Assembly: GCA_014382645.1 (NCBI GenBank)
Contig: JACNJI010000438.1
Location: 1 to 16,294 of the forward strand
Direction of reading: 5' to 3'
DNA: 16,294 bases
From: Verrucomicrobiota bacterium
GTDB lineage: Bacteria; Verrucomicrobiota; Verrucomicrobiia; Opitutales; Seribacteraceae
The position numbers and the translations under genes are program-made. Under the pieces are notes generated by a model, which worked only from the letters and a program-made list of their open reading frames with translations, did no database searches and was not told where the DNA came from. Below are positions 6,914 through 15,950 of the stretch, piece by piece. Within the stretch, counting starts at the first letter, position 1. The number at the start of each line of letters is the position of its first letter.

Positions 6914-8563
6914 ATCGTTTTTCCATTGTTCGTTGCTCTTTGGTTTTTCGGGAATGCTTTGGGGAATGCGGGCGAGTAGTTTGGCTCGATACTTTTTCAG
7001 CGTTTTCTCGTGGTTTGGATCAAGCGCGAGATTATCCCATTCGTAGGGATCCTTCGTTACGGCATAAAGTTCCTCCTTACCGTTTTCATAGCGGACGTAG
7101 CGCCATTCGCTTGAGCGCAAGGAATAGTTTTGCTTGGCCGGATCATAATACTGGGCCCATTTGTAAAGAGAGGTAAGGGCGGAGTCCGGGCCATTCCATT
7201 TTCCCATGGTGGGGTTCTTGAGCAAGGGCTTGATGGAGAACCCGTCGAGGGGGCGTCCCTTGTCGTTTTTCATTGTGTTGGACGGGAGATCGCAAAGATC
7301 CAGTAGGGTGGGGTAAAGGTCGACGAGAGAGACGGGGCGGTCACAGGTTTCCCCGACCTTGGAGAGTCCGGGAGCCCGTAATACCAAAGGTATGCGGGTA
7401 CTTTCCTGCCAAAGGGAGTTTTTGTACAAATAGTCCTTTTCCCCCATTCCCCAGCCGTGGTCGCTGGTGAACACGATTATGGTATTCTTATTGAGTGAGG
7501 AACCGTCCACGACGTCGAGGATTTCACCGATCAAGTCGTCCACCGAGGCAACGCTGGCGAGGTAGGCTTGGATGAATTTCTTTAGGGCAAGGACCCGGTC
7601 GCCCTTGTAGGAGGCGACCAAGCTGTCGTACATCTTGGTTCCTCGGTTTCCGCTTCGATCGTCTTCTTTGGATGTAACGGTGAGCTTGAAAGTGTCGTCG
7701 ATGTCGCCCTCCTTGATTAGGGGCAACTCGATCGAGTCTAGGGGAAAGCGGTCGAAGTATTTTTGAGGGACGATCAAGGGCGTGTGCGGACGAACGAAGC
7801 CCACGCCCATGAAGAAGGGTTTGCGTTTCTTTGCTGCAGCCAGTTCCTTCAGCCGTTTGACCGCCCATTGAGCGTTGAGTTCGTCCCCGGTCGAGTCGCG
7901 TTTTTCCTCCGACTCGTACTTGAGCTCGCGTTGGGCCTTCCACCCCCCGGTTACCCAAGAATAAGGTTTTCCCGTAGCGGGTGACTTTTTGTGGGAGACT
8001 TTTTCGAGTGGACCAAAGGTACCGTCGATAATTCCGAAATCGTCCCTGAACGGGCTGGGGACTCCAAGGTGTGGAATCTTGTCCTTTCCATCGAAGAGGA
8101 AAGGACCGTAATCGGAAGGGTGTCCGTACTCGCTCCATTCCTGACGGTCTCGATTGTGCATGATTTTTCCAGTGCCGAGAGTGTGGTAGCCGTTGGCCGA
8201 GAAATGAGCCATCATGGTGCGCGAGTTCTTGAGGATCTCGTTCTTGTCCCAATCCTCGAACCCGAACACTTGAGAGGTATGGGGGTAAATTCCGGTGGCA
8301 AAGCTGGCCCGCGAAGGATTGCAGATGGGAATATTACAATGCGCTTGGGTGAAGGAAACCCCGCTATCTATAAGTTTTTTGATGTTCGGTGTCTTTACTT
8401 GCGGATGTCCTCCTAGCGTCTCGACGTAATCGTTCAAGTCGTCACAAACGATAAGCAAGACATTCGGCTTTTTAGCTGCCGTCAAGTCGCCGAACAGGCC
8501 CCAAGTTAATAAACCGATAAAGAGGGTATGCAGGATTTTTATTTGCGAAAAGTGCTTTTTCAT
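6803..8563 (-). CDS. Exported sulfatase, iduronate-2-sulfatase-like, with C-terminal EF-hand-like repeat and interrupted tail
   Basis: From ATG 8563 the product is 586 residues; an ATG at 8602 would add 13 residues before the signal peptide (about 1-30, KKHFSQIKI...GDLTAA). Sulfatase family S1 features are present in order: PNVLLIVCDDLN with metal ligands D41-D42; CNPSRAS with Cys81 in the C-x-P-S-R formylglycine motif; GTGKIMH (K133, H136); GFVRPHTP (H260); FTSDHGWG (D368-H369); and K381. It should hydrolyse sulfate esters, probably of a sulfated polysaccharide; a separate maturation enzyme must convert Cys81 and is not in this window. The closest recalled subtype is iduronate-2-sulfatase-like, but the substrate is not predictable. 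After the catalytic domain comes one complete EF-hand-like loop (D559 to E570). The frame then stops at TAG 6803-6805 where a second repeat would start, and stays open beyond it to TAG 6698-6700, adding 34 further codons. TAG ends other genes here, so it is a normal stop. The catalytic part is intact. Confidence 0.9.
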   Translation of the reverse strand: MKKHFSQIKILHTLFIGLLTWGLFGDLTAAKKPNVLLIVCDDLNDYVETLGGHPQVKTPNIKKLIDSGVSFTQAHCNIPICNPSRASFATGIYPHTSQVFGFEDWDKNEILKNSRTMMAHFSANGYHTLGTGKIMHNRDRQEWSEYGHPSDYGPFLFDGKDKIPHLGVPSPFRDDFGIIDGTFGPLEKVSHKKSPATGKPYSWVTGGWKAQRELKYESEEKRDSTGDELNAQWAVKRLKELAAAKKRKPFFMGVGFVRPHTPLIVPQKYFDRFPLDSIELPLIKEGDIDDTFKLTVTSKEDDRSGNRGTKMYDSLVASYKGDRVLALKKFIQAYLASVASVDDLIGEILDVVDGSSLNKNTIIVFTSDHGWGMGEKDYLYKNSLWQESTRIPLVLRAPGLSKVGETCDRPVSLVDLYPTLLDLCDLPSNTMKNDKGRPLDGFSIKPLLKNPTMGKWNGPDSALTSLYKWAQYYDPAKQNYSLRSSEWRYVRYENGKEELYAVTKDPYEWDNLALDPNHEKTLKKYRAKLLARIPQSIPEKPKSNEQWKNDYFKKNPKADTNKDGDLSWPELNAHKKLMNAPKDAEY

Positions 8564-8597
8564 TTTCGCTTCGTTCTTATTAGCAAAACAAGGGTTT

Positions 8598-8611
8598 CCC
8601 ATCGAGCGATG
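8598..8611. other. Short inverted repeat between ppnP and the sulfatase gene
   Basis: CCATC and GATGG flank a four-base centre (the sequence is palindromic apart from the central AG). It lies between the ppnP stop and the sulfatase start. A hairpin could form in either transcript, but no T-run follows, so it is not called as a terminator. Confidence 0.3.
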
Positions 8612-8648
8612 GTCCTTCGAATACGGTGAATTTTGAAGATGAGTGCTT

Positions 8649-8960
8649 TTAAAGATATGAGCAACAATAGTCAGCGAACTCTTTGACCATCAGATCAAAC
8701 TTCGAGTTCTCTGGAACTTCAAACTGTTCGCCGGTTTTGAAGTTTTGCCACGAGTCGGATGCCGGAAGTTTCACTTCCATTTCTCCGCCTATTATTTCCA
8801 TCACTTCGGCTACACCGGTATCAAATGAATATTCACCCGCTTGCATGAAGCCCAATGTCTTTTTTGTTCCGTCCTCAAATTTGACGGTTCGACTTGTCAC
8901 TTTGCCGTCAAAATAAACATTCGCCTCTCGAACCACTGTTACTTCACTAAATTCAGACAT
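8649..8960 (-). CDS. ppnP: Pyrimidine/purine nucleoside phosphorylase PpnP (YaiE/DUF1255 family)
   Basis: This 103-residue cupin-fold enzyme phosphorolyses a broad range of nucleosides to base and ribose-1-phosphate in the cytoplasm, feeding salvage. The match to E. coli PpnP (94 residues) is clear along the length: [11 protein letters not shown] corresponds to [28 protein letters not shown] (37-56) to the GEYTFST...EEM strand pair; GGEMEVKLP (58-66) to the ALNVLLP strand; and the chain ends in CSYL like the family's C-terminal CRYL. The start is ATG 8960, because AAGGA lies 9 bases upstream (8970-8974) and the protein then starts as family members do; the ATG at 9014 would add 18 residues without homology. 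It is preceded by a 253-base gap that should hold its promoter and is followed on the same strand by the sulfatase gene, with which it has no evident functional link. Confidence 0.93.
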   Translation of the reverse strand: MSEFSEVTVVREANVYFDGKVTSRTVKFEDGTKKTLGFMQAGEYSFDTGVAEVMEIIGGEMEVKLPASDSWQNFKTGEQFEVPENSKFDLMVKEFADYCCSYL

Positions 8961-8969
8961 AATAACATT

Positions 8970-8974
8970 TCCTT
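8970..8974 (-). promoter_or_regulatory. Shine-Dalgarno of ppnP
   Basis: AAGGA on the minus strand, 9 bases before ATG 8960, decides the start in favour of the shorter 103-residue product. Confidence 0.75.
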
Positions 8975-9213
8975 TTTGAAGTTTTAGAATCAATGAAAGA
9001 CTCTGGACTCGCAAGCAACTTTGTATGCAAAAGGCACCTCTTTCTGTGATTGATGAGAATTCTTTGAATGGTTGCTTTTTAAGCTTAAATGGAGCTCCAT
9101 ACTTCCTCGCTGGAGAGTAATTGGAAGTGGTGTCAGGCCTTCGGGTTTTGTTCGGCGAAAAAGTTGTAGTGAATCAACAGGCTAATTGTGGTTTTAACCA
9201 TAAATGCGCCCAA

Positions 9214-10641
9214 CTACCAACTACCTCCGAGTGCTTGAACCAAGCTGACGGCGGCCGCCCGTCTTTCCCCTATCAAGGAGTTTTCGGAAAGTCTTGCTTG
9301 TAGGCGCTCGCGTTCTGCATCGATGAATTCAAAGTAGCTGGCTAGGCCACTGTCGTGACGGTTTTTCGCCGACTCGGCGGTTTGAGTGGCGGCTTTTACC
9401 GCTTCGTTTCTTGCCATCAACTCGCGTTGCAGGCTTTGGAGGTCAAGCAGAGCGTCGTCGACTTCTCGAACGGCTGTCAGTACTGTGCTTCTATAGTTGG
9501 CGACGGCTTCTTGCCATTGAGCCTTGGCATGGTCAAGCGATGATTGCCGTGCTCGTGCTTGGAAGATCGGAATGTTTATCTTTGGGCCAATATCGAAAAA
9601 TTGGCTGTCGGCAGAAAAAAGGTCACTGGATTTCAGGCTTGCGAGGCCGCTGCTCCCGTTAAGCGTGATCTTGGGAAGGAAGTCCGATTTGCGAATGCCG
9701 ATTTGAATTGCTGCTGCTCTTAGCGTTTGATCGGCAGCGCGTAGGTCGGCTCGACGGTCTAGAAGTGAGGAAGGGATTCCCGGGGGGATTACCGGAGTGG
9801 CCAGTGACGACTTTTCGATCGTCGGCAATTCTCCTTTGAATTCGGAGGTGGCAACGCCGATAAGCACGGCAATTGCATGTTTTAGTTTCCCGAGCTTTCT
9901 TGTGGCGGATTCTTTCACCGCGAGCGCATTGTGGAACTCGACTCTTGCCCGGGCTACGTCGATCTCCACTCCGGTTCCAAGCTTTAGGCGAGATTCCTGT
10001 AAGTTTAGATTTTCTTCACGGATTCTTACTGCATCTTTAAGGATTTCCAATTCTGCCTCTGTCGACCTAATGGCGAAATACTGGCGTGCAAGATTTGCCT
10101 GCAGTGAAAGCAGTAGGTATTGGAAATCAAATTTTTCGGCTTCGGCCCTAAGTCGGTCTCGCTTGACTGTACCGCGGACGCGTCCCCATAGATCCCATTC
10201 CCACGATGCGCTGACCCCGATTCCATAGCGTTCGTATTCGGGAGTCGATAGAGGAAAGAGAAGGTTATTTAGCGAATCGCGGCGGCGACCGGCGGACAAT
10301 TCTCCTTTAACGGTTGGAAACAGCGCGGAACGAGTAATGCCTAGAACTGCGAAACTCTGATCCATTCGGGCGAGAGCGGCTTCGATGTCCGGATTTGCGT
10401 TTTCTAGTTTCTCGATCAAGGAGTCTAGAGTGGGATCGTTGAAGATACGCCACCATGCTTCCGGCGAGGAAATGATAGCTTCGCTAGAGGGGGCTTCATT
10501 GTGGAGAAATTTATCAGGGGCAAGGGGAACCCCTTCGTCCGGGTTCGGGCTTCGACTTTCGGTAAACGAGCCGCAACCTGAAAGAATTACAGCCGTAGCA
10601 ACCAAGGCTTTGAATTGTAATTTTTTAAATGATCTCGACAT
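9214..10641 (-). CDS. Outer-membrane efflux lipoprotein of the NodT/TolC family
   Basis: This 475-residue outer-membrane factor forms the exit channel of the tripartite RND pump encoded just upstream. The signal peptide ends in a canonical lipobox LSGC (residues 20-23), so it is lipidated at Cys23, as NodT/OprM-type factors are. Family landmarks are WWRIFNDPTLDSLIEKL (63-79), the start of the first OEP repeat; NPDIEAALARMDQ; a GIGVSASWEWDLWGRVRG strand; IPSSLLDRRADLRAADQTL at the start of the second half, matching the family's P-S-x-L-L-x-R-R-P-D-I-x-A-A-E; a long helical stretch near TAVREVDDALLDL; and a terminal VQALGGSW close to the family's LGGGW. The length is normal. It starts 3 bases after the RND stop codon with no clear ribosome site, so translation is probably coupled. 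No regulator is adjacent. Confidence 0.95.
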   Translation of the reverse strand: MSRSFKKLQFKALVATAVILSGCGSFTESRSPNPDEGVPLAPDKFLHNEAPSSEAIISSPEAWWRIFNDPTLDSLIEKLENANPDIEAALARMDQSFAVLGITRSALFPTVKGELSAGRRRDSLNNLLFPLSTPEYERYGIGVSASWEWDLWGRVRGTVKRDRLRAEAEKFDFQYLLLSLQANLARQYFAIRSTEAELEILKDAVRIREENLNLQESRLKLGTGVEIDVARARVEFHNALAVKESATRKLGKLKHAIAVLIGVATSEFKGELPTIEKSSLATPVIPPGIPSSLLDRRADLRAADQTLRAAAIQIGIRKSDFLPKITLNGSSGLASLKSSDLFSADSQFFDIGPKINIPIFQARARQSSLDHAKAQWQEAVANYRSTVLTAVREVDDALLDLQSLQRELMARNEAVKAATQTAESAKNRHDSGLASYFEFIDAERERLQARLSENSLIGERRAAAVSLVQALGGSW

Positions 10642-10644
10642 GCG

Positions 10645-13600
10645 TCAGGTAGTTGGGTTCTCAGTGAATTCTTGAATGGTCTCGTTGATTCTTAGGTTTT
10701 TCCGCGGATCGAGTACGGAATAAACGATACTTAGGACTGCGGGTACCAGAACTAGAGTGAAAATAGTCGAGACCAAAAGCCCTCCAACCACTACGGCGCC
10801 AAGTCCTCGGTAAAGCTCGGAGCCTGCGCCTGGCAGCAGTACCAGTGGGATCATTCCGCCTACTGAGGTAAGCGAACTCATGAGGATAGGCCGCACACGA
10901 GTTCGCACAGAAGCAATAATCGCCTTTTCCGGTGTCTCGGCTCCCGACTCTGGGTTTTTAAGAAAATTCAATGTCTGGTGAATGATGAGTATGGCGTTAT
11001 TCACCACTACGCCGGCGAGGATGATGAACCCGAGAATGCTCAACATATCGAGGTTTTGAACCGGCATGTAAGGGTCGAGGTTGCTCCAGAAATGAACTGC
11101 CGCCAGTCCAAGGAACCCACCGAGTGTCGCGAGCGGTACTGTCAACATTATGACCACTGGCGAACTCCAGCTCTGGAAAAGAACGACCATCACGAGATAA
11201 ACTACTAGGAACGATAGAAACAACGAGCTCGACACAGTTCCGAGAATGCCGCCTTCGCCGAGCAGAGCCCGTTTGATCTCATTCAGCTTGCCGGCCGATC
11301 CTGCCAGACCGACTTCAAGTCCGGGGTGGATTTTACCGCTATCGCGCAATTGTGCCACCAAGGCCTCTACTTTCTCGATTGCTGTCTCCAATGGCATACC
11401 CGCCGGTGGAGTGAATTGAAGAGTAACGGCTCGCGAGCGATCCACATGGCGAATCTCATTGGGTCCGCGGACTCGCTCTACGGAAGCCAGAGTGCGCAAA
11501 TCAACGATGGATCCGTTGCCTGTCGCGATCGGTGCATTGAGAATTCCATCGATGGGGTGTTTGCCATTGGCATCCTCGCTGATGACTTTCAAGTCAAGCA
11601 ATTCACCTTCTCGCTCATAGTCTCTAAAAAAAAGTATGCCGTCTCCGTTGGCTTGCGCCGCTAGCCCGACGTCGCGTCGCGTAAGTCCCACCTTGAGCAG
11701 GGCGCGATCGAGCGGCACGATTCGCAACTCCGTCGAAGGCATTGCGAAGTTTGCCGGATCAGGATTTACGCTATAGGGACCGAAGTTGCCGATGAGCCCG
11801 AACATCACTGACTGAGCGGAAGCGATGACTTGATCGAGGTCTCGACCTTTTAAATCGATCTTGATTGCCGAGCCGGTGTTACCTCCGACGCGGAAGAGAG
11901 GCATTTGAAAAGAGAATGCAATCGCATCGGGTGCGTTGTGCCCCCCGGCTGCGTTGTTCATCAATGGGATCAGGTCTGCGACCTTACTTTTGTCGGCGGA
12001 GATGGCTCCGTGAAACATTCGCCCTTCAAAACTGACTAGGAAATAATTTTCGATTGGTGGAGGAAGTACTGTAGGAGGTCCCCCTGGAAATGAGGGAACC
12101 TTGGTTCTGCGATCCTCCTTTGGAGAGTTTCCGCGTTGGACGGTTTCTACGGCAAATTGATCGGGCGCCGCTTCCCAGAACGGCTTCATCCGAGACTCGA
12201 TGCGTTCGCCCATCTTTGTGAGTTGGTCGAGATTATACCCGGGAGGAGGAATCAGAAGCCCGAACACTAGATTGCGGTTTCCCTTCGGAAGGTAATCGAG
12301 TGGGGGCATTAGAAGTTTTATACCGACTACAGTTCCGATTGTGAAAATCAATATGACCCCTATTCGGAGTGACCAGCTTCTGTTCACGAAGGCGACGATA
12401 CCCCCAACGAGATCGGGTAGGGCGTTTGCCATGCGACGGAGGAATGCCAAGGGGGCGAACCCTATTCGCTTTCTTCCCTTTGGCATGGTTTCTCCTTGTT
12501 TGAGGACACGGGCGGCAGCCGTCGGAATCACTGTTAGGGATACGATCAAGCTCAATCCTACCGCAGCCATTATTGCATAAGCTATGTCTTTGAATAATTG
12601 TCCTGCGGTTTCTTGTATGAGCAGAATAGGAAGGAACACCGCCATTGTCGTTATGGTTGAGGCCATGACTGCCCCAGCCACCTCCGTGGCACCGTCCTTC
12701 GCCGCAATCCTTGGGTTTTTCCCTAGTTCGAGATGTCGATAGATGTTCTCGATTACCACTATTGCATTGTCGACGACCATTCCCACGGCGAAGGCCATTC
12801 CTGCCAGTGAAATTATGTTTACTGAACGTCCAAGCGAGACAAGTACCACTATGGCGGCGATTACGGAAATGGGAATGGCCACGCCTATAATGCCGACGGT
12901 TCGGAGTGAGCGCAGGAAGAACAACAAGGTCAACGTCGCCAAAATACCTCCGATCACGATGTTGCTTTGAACCAAGTCTATCGCATCTTCTACGTAGGTG
13001 GTGGCGTCATAAACTTGAACGAGTTCGAGTTTGCCGTTGAGCCCGAGTTCGCGTGAATGCTCCTCAAGTAATCCTGCCGGTCCATTCATCGAGGCGATCT
13101 CTTCCTTGATCCGATCCATAGTGCCGATCAGGTTGCCTCCTCGTTGGAGCAAGAAATTGAAGAATGGCATCTGGTTGCCGCGTGCTCGCGCCCAGTCGGT
13201 TTTTTCCTTGTAAGTTTCCACGACTTCCGCGACGTCTCGAACGTAGACTGGTCCTCCGCTATCTCGCCTTATGATCATATCCATGATCGATTTCGGCGTT
13301 TCGAATCGTCCTGTGGAGCGGACTCGAATGTCGCGCTTACCTTCCTTTAGCTTACCTGCTGAAAAATTTTGGTTGGCATTACGGATGGCCGTACTCAGCT
13401 GGTTCCAGGTCAAGCCTCGTTCAGCAAGTGCTCGTGCTTTTACGCGAATCTGAATCTCCGATTTCCTGCCTCCGCGAATACCAACCTGAGATACGCCCTC
13501 CAGTCTATCGAAACGAGGCTTCAATCGGCGCTCCATGAAGTCGTAAAGAGTAGTGGTATCGAACTCGACGTCGGTTGAGGAAAGCCCCACCCAAGCAATG

Positions 13601-14010
13601 AAATCAACCGATTCGGGATCAATGTCCTCTACTACGGGTTGCAGGACGGCTTCAGGATAACCAGGCACTTCATCGAGTTTCTGCAACACCTCTGCCTTGG
13701 CCTCTTTGATGTTCGTTCCCGTTGCAAATTCTAACCGAACGTTACCCCGGCCGGCTTGACTGTTGCTGGTCATTGACACCAGACCTGCAATGTCGCCCAA
13801 GACCTTCTCCTGCTCTTCCACGATATCGCTCTCTATTTCTTCCGCCGATGCGCTTTCCCAACCCGTCGTCACCGAGATGACGACCGAATCGACCTCTGGT
13901 TTCATCTGCACGGGCACGCTCGTAAAGGCCATAATGCCCGCCAACAGGGACAAGCCTATTCCCACCGCGACGGAAATAGGCCGCCGGATGCAATACTCGA
14001 TTAAATTCAT
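10645..14010 (-). CDS. RND-family multidrug efflux pump, inner-membrane subunit
   Basis: This 1121-residue AcrB-like H+/substrate antiporter has the RND layout: TM1 (about 12-30, after the family's MN-x-x-x-x-I-R-R-P start), a periplasmic porter loop with the GRKSEIQIRV block, TM2-TM6 (about 350-500) with VGMVVDNAIVVIENIYRHLE at 409-428, TM7 (about 549-566), a second large loop, and TM8-TM12 from about 925. The proton-relay region has D414 but Asn415 in place of AcrB D408, and VVVNNAIL (1001-1008) has Asn where AcrB K940 lies; both occur in other RND branches such as SwrC-like proteins. It is 60-100 residues longer than usual, mainly through a Pro/Gly-rich stretch (about 639-653) in the second porter loop. 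ATG 14010 overlaps the adaptor's stop by 4 bases (ATGA), indicating translational coupling. Substrates are unknown. Confidence 0.95.
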   Translation of the reverse strand: MNLIEYCIRRPISVAVGIGLSLLAGIMAFTSVPVQMKPEVDSVVISVTTGWESASAEEIESDIVEEQEKVLGDIAGLVSMTSNSQAGRGNVRLEFATGTNIKEAKAEVLQKLDEVPGYPEAVLQPVVEDIDPESVDFIAWVGLSSTDVEFDTTTLYDFMERRLKPRFDRLEGVSQVGIRGGRKSEIQIRVKARALAERGLTWNQLSTAIRNANQNFSAGKLKEGKRDIRVRSTGRFETPKSIMDMIIRRDSGGPVYVRDVAEVVETYKEKTDWARARGNQMPFFNFLLQRGGNLIGTMDRIKEEIASMNGPAGLLEEHSRELGLNGKLELVQVYDATTYVEDAIDLVQSNIVIGGILATLTLLFFLRSLRTVGIIGVAIPISVIAAIVVLVSLGRSVNIISLAGMAFAVGMVVDNAIVVIENIYRHLELGKNPRIAAKDGATEVAGAVMASTITTMAVFLPILLIQETAGQLFKDIAYAIMAAVGLSLIVSLTVIPTAAARVLKQGETMPKGRKRIGFAPLAFLRRMANALPDLVGGIVAFVNRSWSLRIGVILIFTIGTVVGIKLLMPPLDYLPKGNRNLVFGLLIPPPGYNLDQLTKMGERIESRMKPFWEAAPDQFAVETVQRGNSPKEDRRTKVPSFPGGPPTVLPPPIENYFLVSFEGRMFHGAISADKSKVADLIPLMNNAAGGHNAPDAIAFSFQMPLFRVGGNTGSAIKIDLKGRDLDQVIASAQSVMFGLIGNFGPYSVNPDPANFAMPSTELRIVPLDRALLKVGLTRRDVGLAAQANGDGILFFRDYEREGELLDLKVISEDANGKHPIDGILNAPIATGNGSIVDLRTLASVERVRGPNEIRHVDRSRAVTLQFTPPAGMPLETAIEKVEALVAQLRDSGKIHPGLEVGLAGSAGKLNEIKRALLGEGGILGTVSSSLFLSFLVVYLVMVVLFQSWSSPVVIMLTVPLATLGGFLGLAAVHFWSNLDPYMPVQNLDMLSILGFIILAGVVVNNAILIIHQTLNFLKNPESGAETPEKAIIASVRTRVRPILMSSLTSVGGMIPLVLLPGAGSELYRGLGAVVVGGLLVSTIFTLVLVPAVLSIVYSVLDPRKNLRINETIQEFTENPTT

Positions 14011-15266
14011 CGAGCAGGGGCCGAGCGAGGTTCTTCTCTGACCTTTACCATTAGCGACCTGCCGGGCATTAGGCGTTCATTGCCTTCTACGATAATTTGA
14101 TCGTCCATGGTGAACTCACTCCCAGCGACGGGAACATAGACCTTATTGCCCCTTTCAAAAGCGATATTTATGGGAATTCTTCGTGCCACCGGCAAGTCAC
14201 CTTCTTTTTCGGACTTTGCTGCGACATAGGCAAACTCGCCCGAAACCGACCGGATCACGGCATCTGTGGAAAAGAGCCAGTGAGGCTCCAGTTCTCCCAC
14301 GGGCAGAAGACCTGTTACGGATTCGCCGGAGGCAAGCTTTCTCGTGGTATTGGGGATGGTTGCGACTATCGTGAACAACTGACTCAATGATTCAACCTTC
14401 GGAATGATTTCAATTTTATGCGGAGTTATGATTTGTCCGGAGGACGACCGGCGTACACGGAAGTTTGGAGAATCGGAATTCAGGTAGTCGAGATGCCTAG
14501 ACGGGACGCGCAGCCAAGCCTCAACTGGATCGATTGTTACTAGCGAGGCCACAATTGTACCGGCGGCGACCCATTCGCCCGGCTCGGATCGACGCTCTAC
14601 TATAACGCCGTCGAAGGGTGCTCGAATGGTAAGATCCTCCAGCTGAACGCTCAGAAAACTCAGGCGGCTTTCCGCTTCGGCGATTCCATCGGTGGCCACG
14701 CCGCTTTGCGCAATTGCTACCGCCAATGCTCGTTCCGCATCTAGCACGTCGCTTTGCGAAACTGCCTTCGAATCTCTCAATCTGCGTTTCATGCCGAGAT
14801 CGGACTCGGCCCTTTCGAGTTCGGCCTTCCTTTGACCTGCCAGTCCCTTTGCCGATGCCAATGTGGCTTGAGCCTCTTCGATCAAAGCCGTTATTCTTCG
14901 GTCGTCGAGCTTGGCAATGACGTCGTTTTGCTTAATCTCATCACCCTCGTCGACTAGCATTTCCACTATCGCGCCCGGTTCGCGCGCTGCAATTTTAGCT
15001 TCGGACGCCGCGCGTAAGATTCCCGTCACGATGGCTTCCGCCTGTACGGATTCTTTGAGTAGCGTTTCTACGTATACTGCGGCGGGCGGCATTGACATCG
15101 GTGCTCCATCCGGACCACCCGATCCGGCAATGGGCGCATCTTGCATCAGCCTTACACTATAAATGGTAGCTGCGATCACCAGAATCGCCAGTGCGGCGAC
15201 AATGATGTTGCGGCGCGCATTGGTCTCTTCGGAGGAAGTTTTAGTTGTAGATCTGGAATCAGACAT
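14007..15266 (-). CDS. RND efflux periplasmic adaptor (HlyD/AcrA membrane fusion protein)
   Basis: This adaptor links the inner-membrane pump to the outer-membrane channel. From ATG 15266 it has 419 residues: a cytoplasmic tail, one N-terminal membrane anchor (about 20-37, IIVAALAILVIAATIYSV) rather than a lipobox, the first half of the lipoyl domain (EPGAIVEMLVDEGDEIKQND, 96-115), an alpha-helical hairpin (about 125-210), the second lipoyl half (LTIRAPFDGVIVERRSEPGE, 212-231), then the beta-barrel and membrane-proximal domains. An ATG at 15341 would add 25 residues; an AGG lies about 11 bases before it and neither start has a strong ribosome site, so the start is uncertain, but the Ser/Thr-rich tail from 15266 looks more natural. 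It is the first gene of the operon. Upstream are about 570 bases with no convincing gene and no linked repressor. Confidence 0.92.
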   Translation of the reverse strand: MSDSRSTTKTSSEETNARRNIIVAALAILVIAATIYSVRLMQDAPIAGSGGPDGAPMSMPPAAVYVETLLKESVQAEAIVTGILRAASEAKIAAREPGAIVEMLVDEGDEIKQNDVIAKLDDRRITALIEEAQATLASAKGLAGQRKAELERAESDLGMKRRLRDSKAVSQSDVLDAERALAVAIAQSGVATDGIAEAESRLSFLSVQLEDLTIRAPFDGVIVERRSEPGEWVAAGTIVASLVTIDPVEAWLRVPSRHLDYLNSDSPNFRVRRSSSGQIITPHKIEIIPKVESLSQLFTIVATIPNTTRKLASGESVTGLLPVGELEPHWLFSTDAVIRSVSGEFAYVAAKSEKEGDLPVARRIPINIAFERGNKVYVPVAGSEFTMDDQIIVEGNERLMPGRSLMVKVREEPRSAPAR

Positions 15267-15839
15267 AATAAAGGCTTTGCCTGTGTTCCATGCACAGACG
15301 GACTTCGCAAGTCGAAAATGAGTATTGAGGATAGTCCGCATCGAAAAGGACCTGAAGATTTTGCGCTAAGGTCAAGACAAGCTGGACGACGAAGTCTTGG
15401 ATAACCTCTAGGCGTTGGGTCGGGAGTTCTACTGGATTAGGAAGGCACTCCCCGTCTCATTTTACTCTTGGCTGGGCGAAGTACCGTTAGGGGATCGAGG
15501 TTCTATCCTTTGTTATTCTCCGTTCAGGTAACTTTGGTAGAATCCATTCACGAGGTTCGTCCGGAAAGACGCAGCGCGGGATTTGCGACTGCTTCAACCC
15601 CATTATTTCCCATTCCTCGCGAGCCTCTTGGTACGGAACGATTTGAAAGATTCTTGACCGGCGTGGGTCCTGACGTAGTATCCAATGTTCTTATGAAGGT
15701 GCGGAGACTCTACGTTTTTGACTTTTGTCCAGGTAGGCATGGCTTAGGGATTCGATTTTGAACCCCTTACAAACCTACCTTATGAAAATCAAATCAAGGG
15801 CCAAGTCACCTACATGAGGCGTTCTTCTCGAACGGGTAT
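15267..15839. other. Region without a convincing gene upstream of the efflux operon
   Basis: These 573 bases separate the efflux operon from the tRNA. The proximal part must carry the operon's promoter; on the minus strand a TTGACC lies just upstream of the alternative adaptor start, but no good -10 box follows at 16-18 bases, so I do not call it. A plus-strand open frame from a TTG at 15468 to 15761 (97 codons) has no recognisable similarity and no clear ribosome site. It could be decayed coding sequence. No repressor gene, array or mobile-element end is seen. Confidence 0.4.
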
Positions 15840-15915
<76 letters not shown>

Positions 15916-15938
15916 TTTTTTCTCACCAGAAAAGGGGT

Positions 15939-15950
15939 CATTACGTAATG
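15939..15950. repeat. Perfect 12-base palindrome at the transposase stop codon
   Basis: CATTACGTAATG is self-complementary and includes the TAA stop (15941-15943) of the minus-strand transposase fragment. It lies 24 bases after the tRNA CCA. It may be chance, an element end, or a protein site; a single copy is seen in the window. Confidence 0.4.

Noticed and set aside
7524..8252. A 242-codon minus-strand open frame inside the sulfatase gene
   Set aside because: It is a shadow in another frame of a sulfatase with all catalytic motifs; its composition is Arg/Gly/Pro-rich with no known motif.
9181..9213. TGGTT and AACCA inverted repeat (TGGTTTTAACCA) just after the efflux channel gene, as a terminator
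   Set aside because: The loop would be too short for the full stem and there is no T-run on the minus strand after it.
15468..15761. A 97-codon plus-strand open frame starting with TTG
   Set aside because: No recognisable family, no clear ribosome binding site and a non-ATG start; kept only as a note in the description of the gene-free region.
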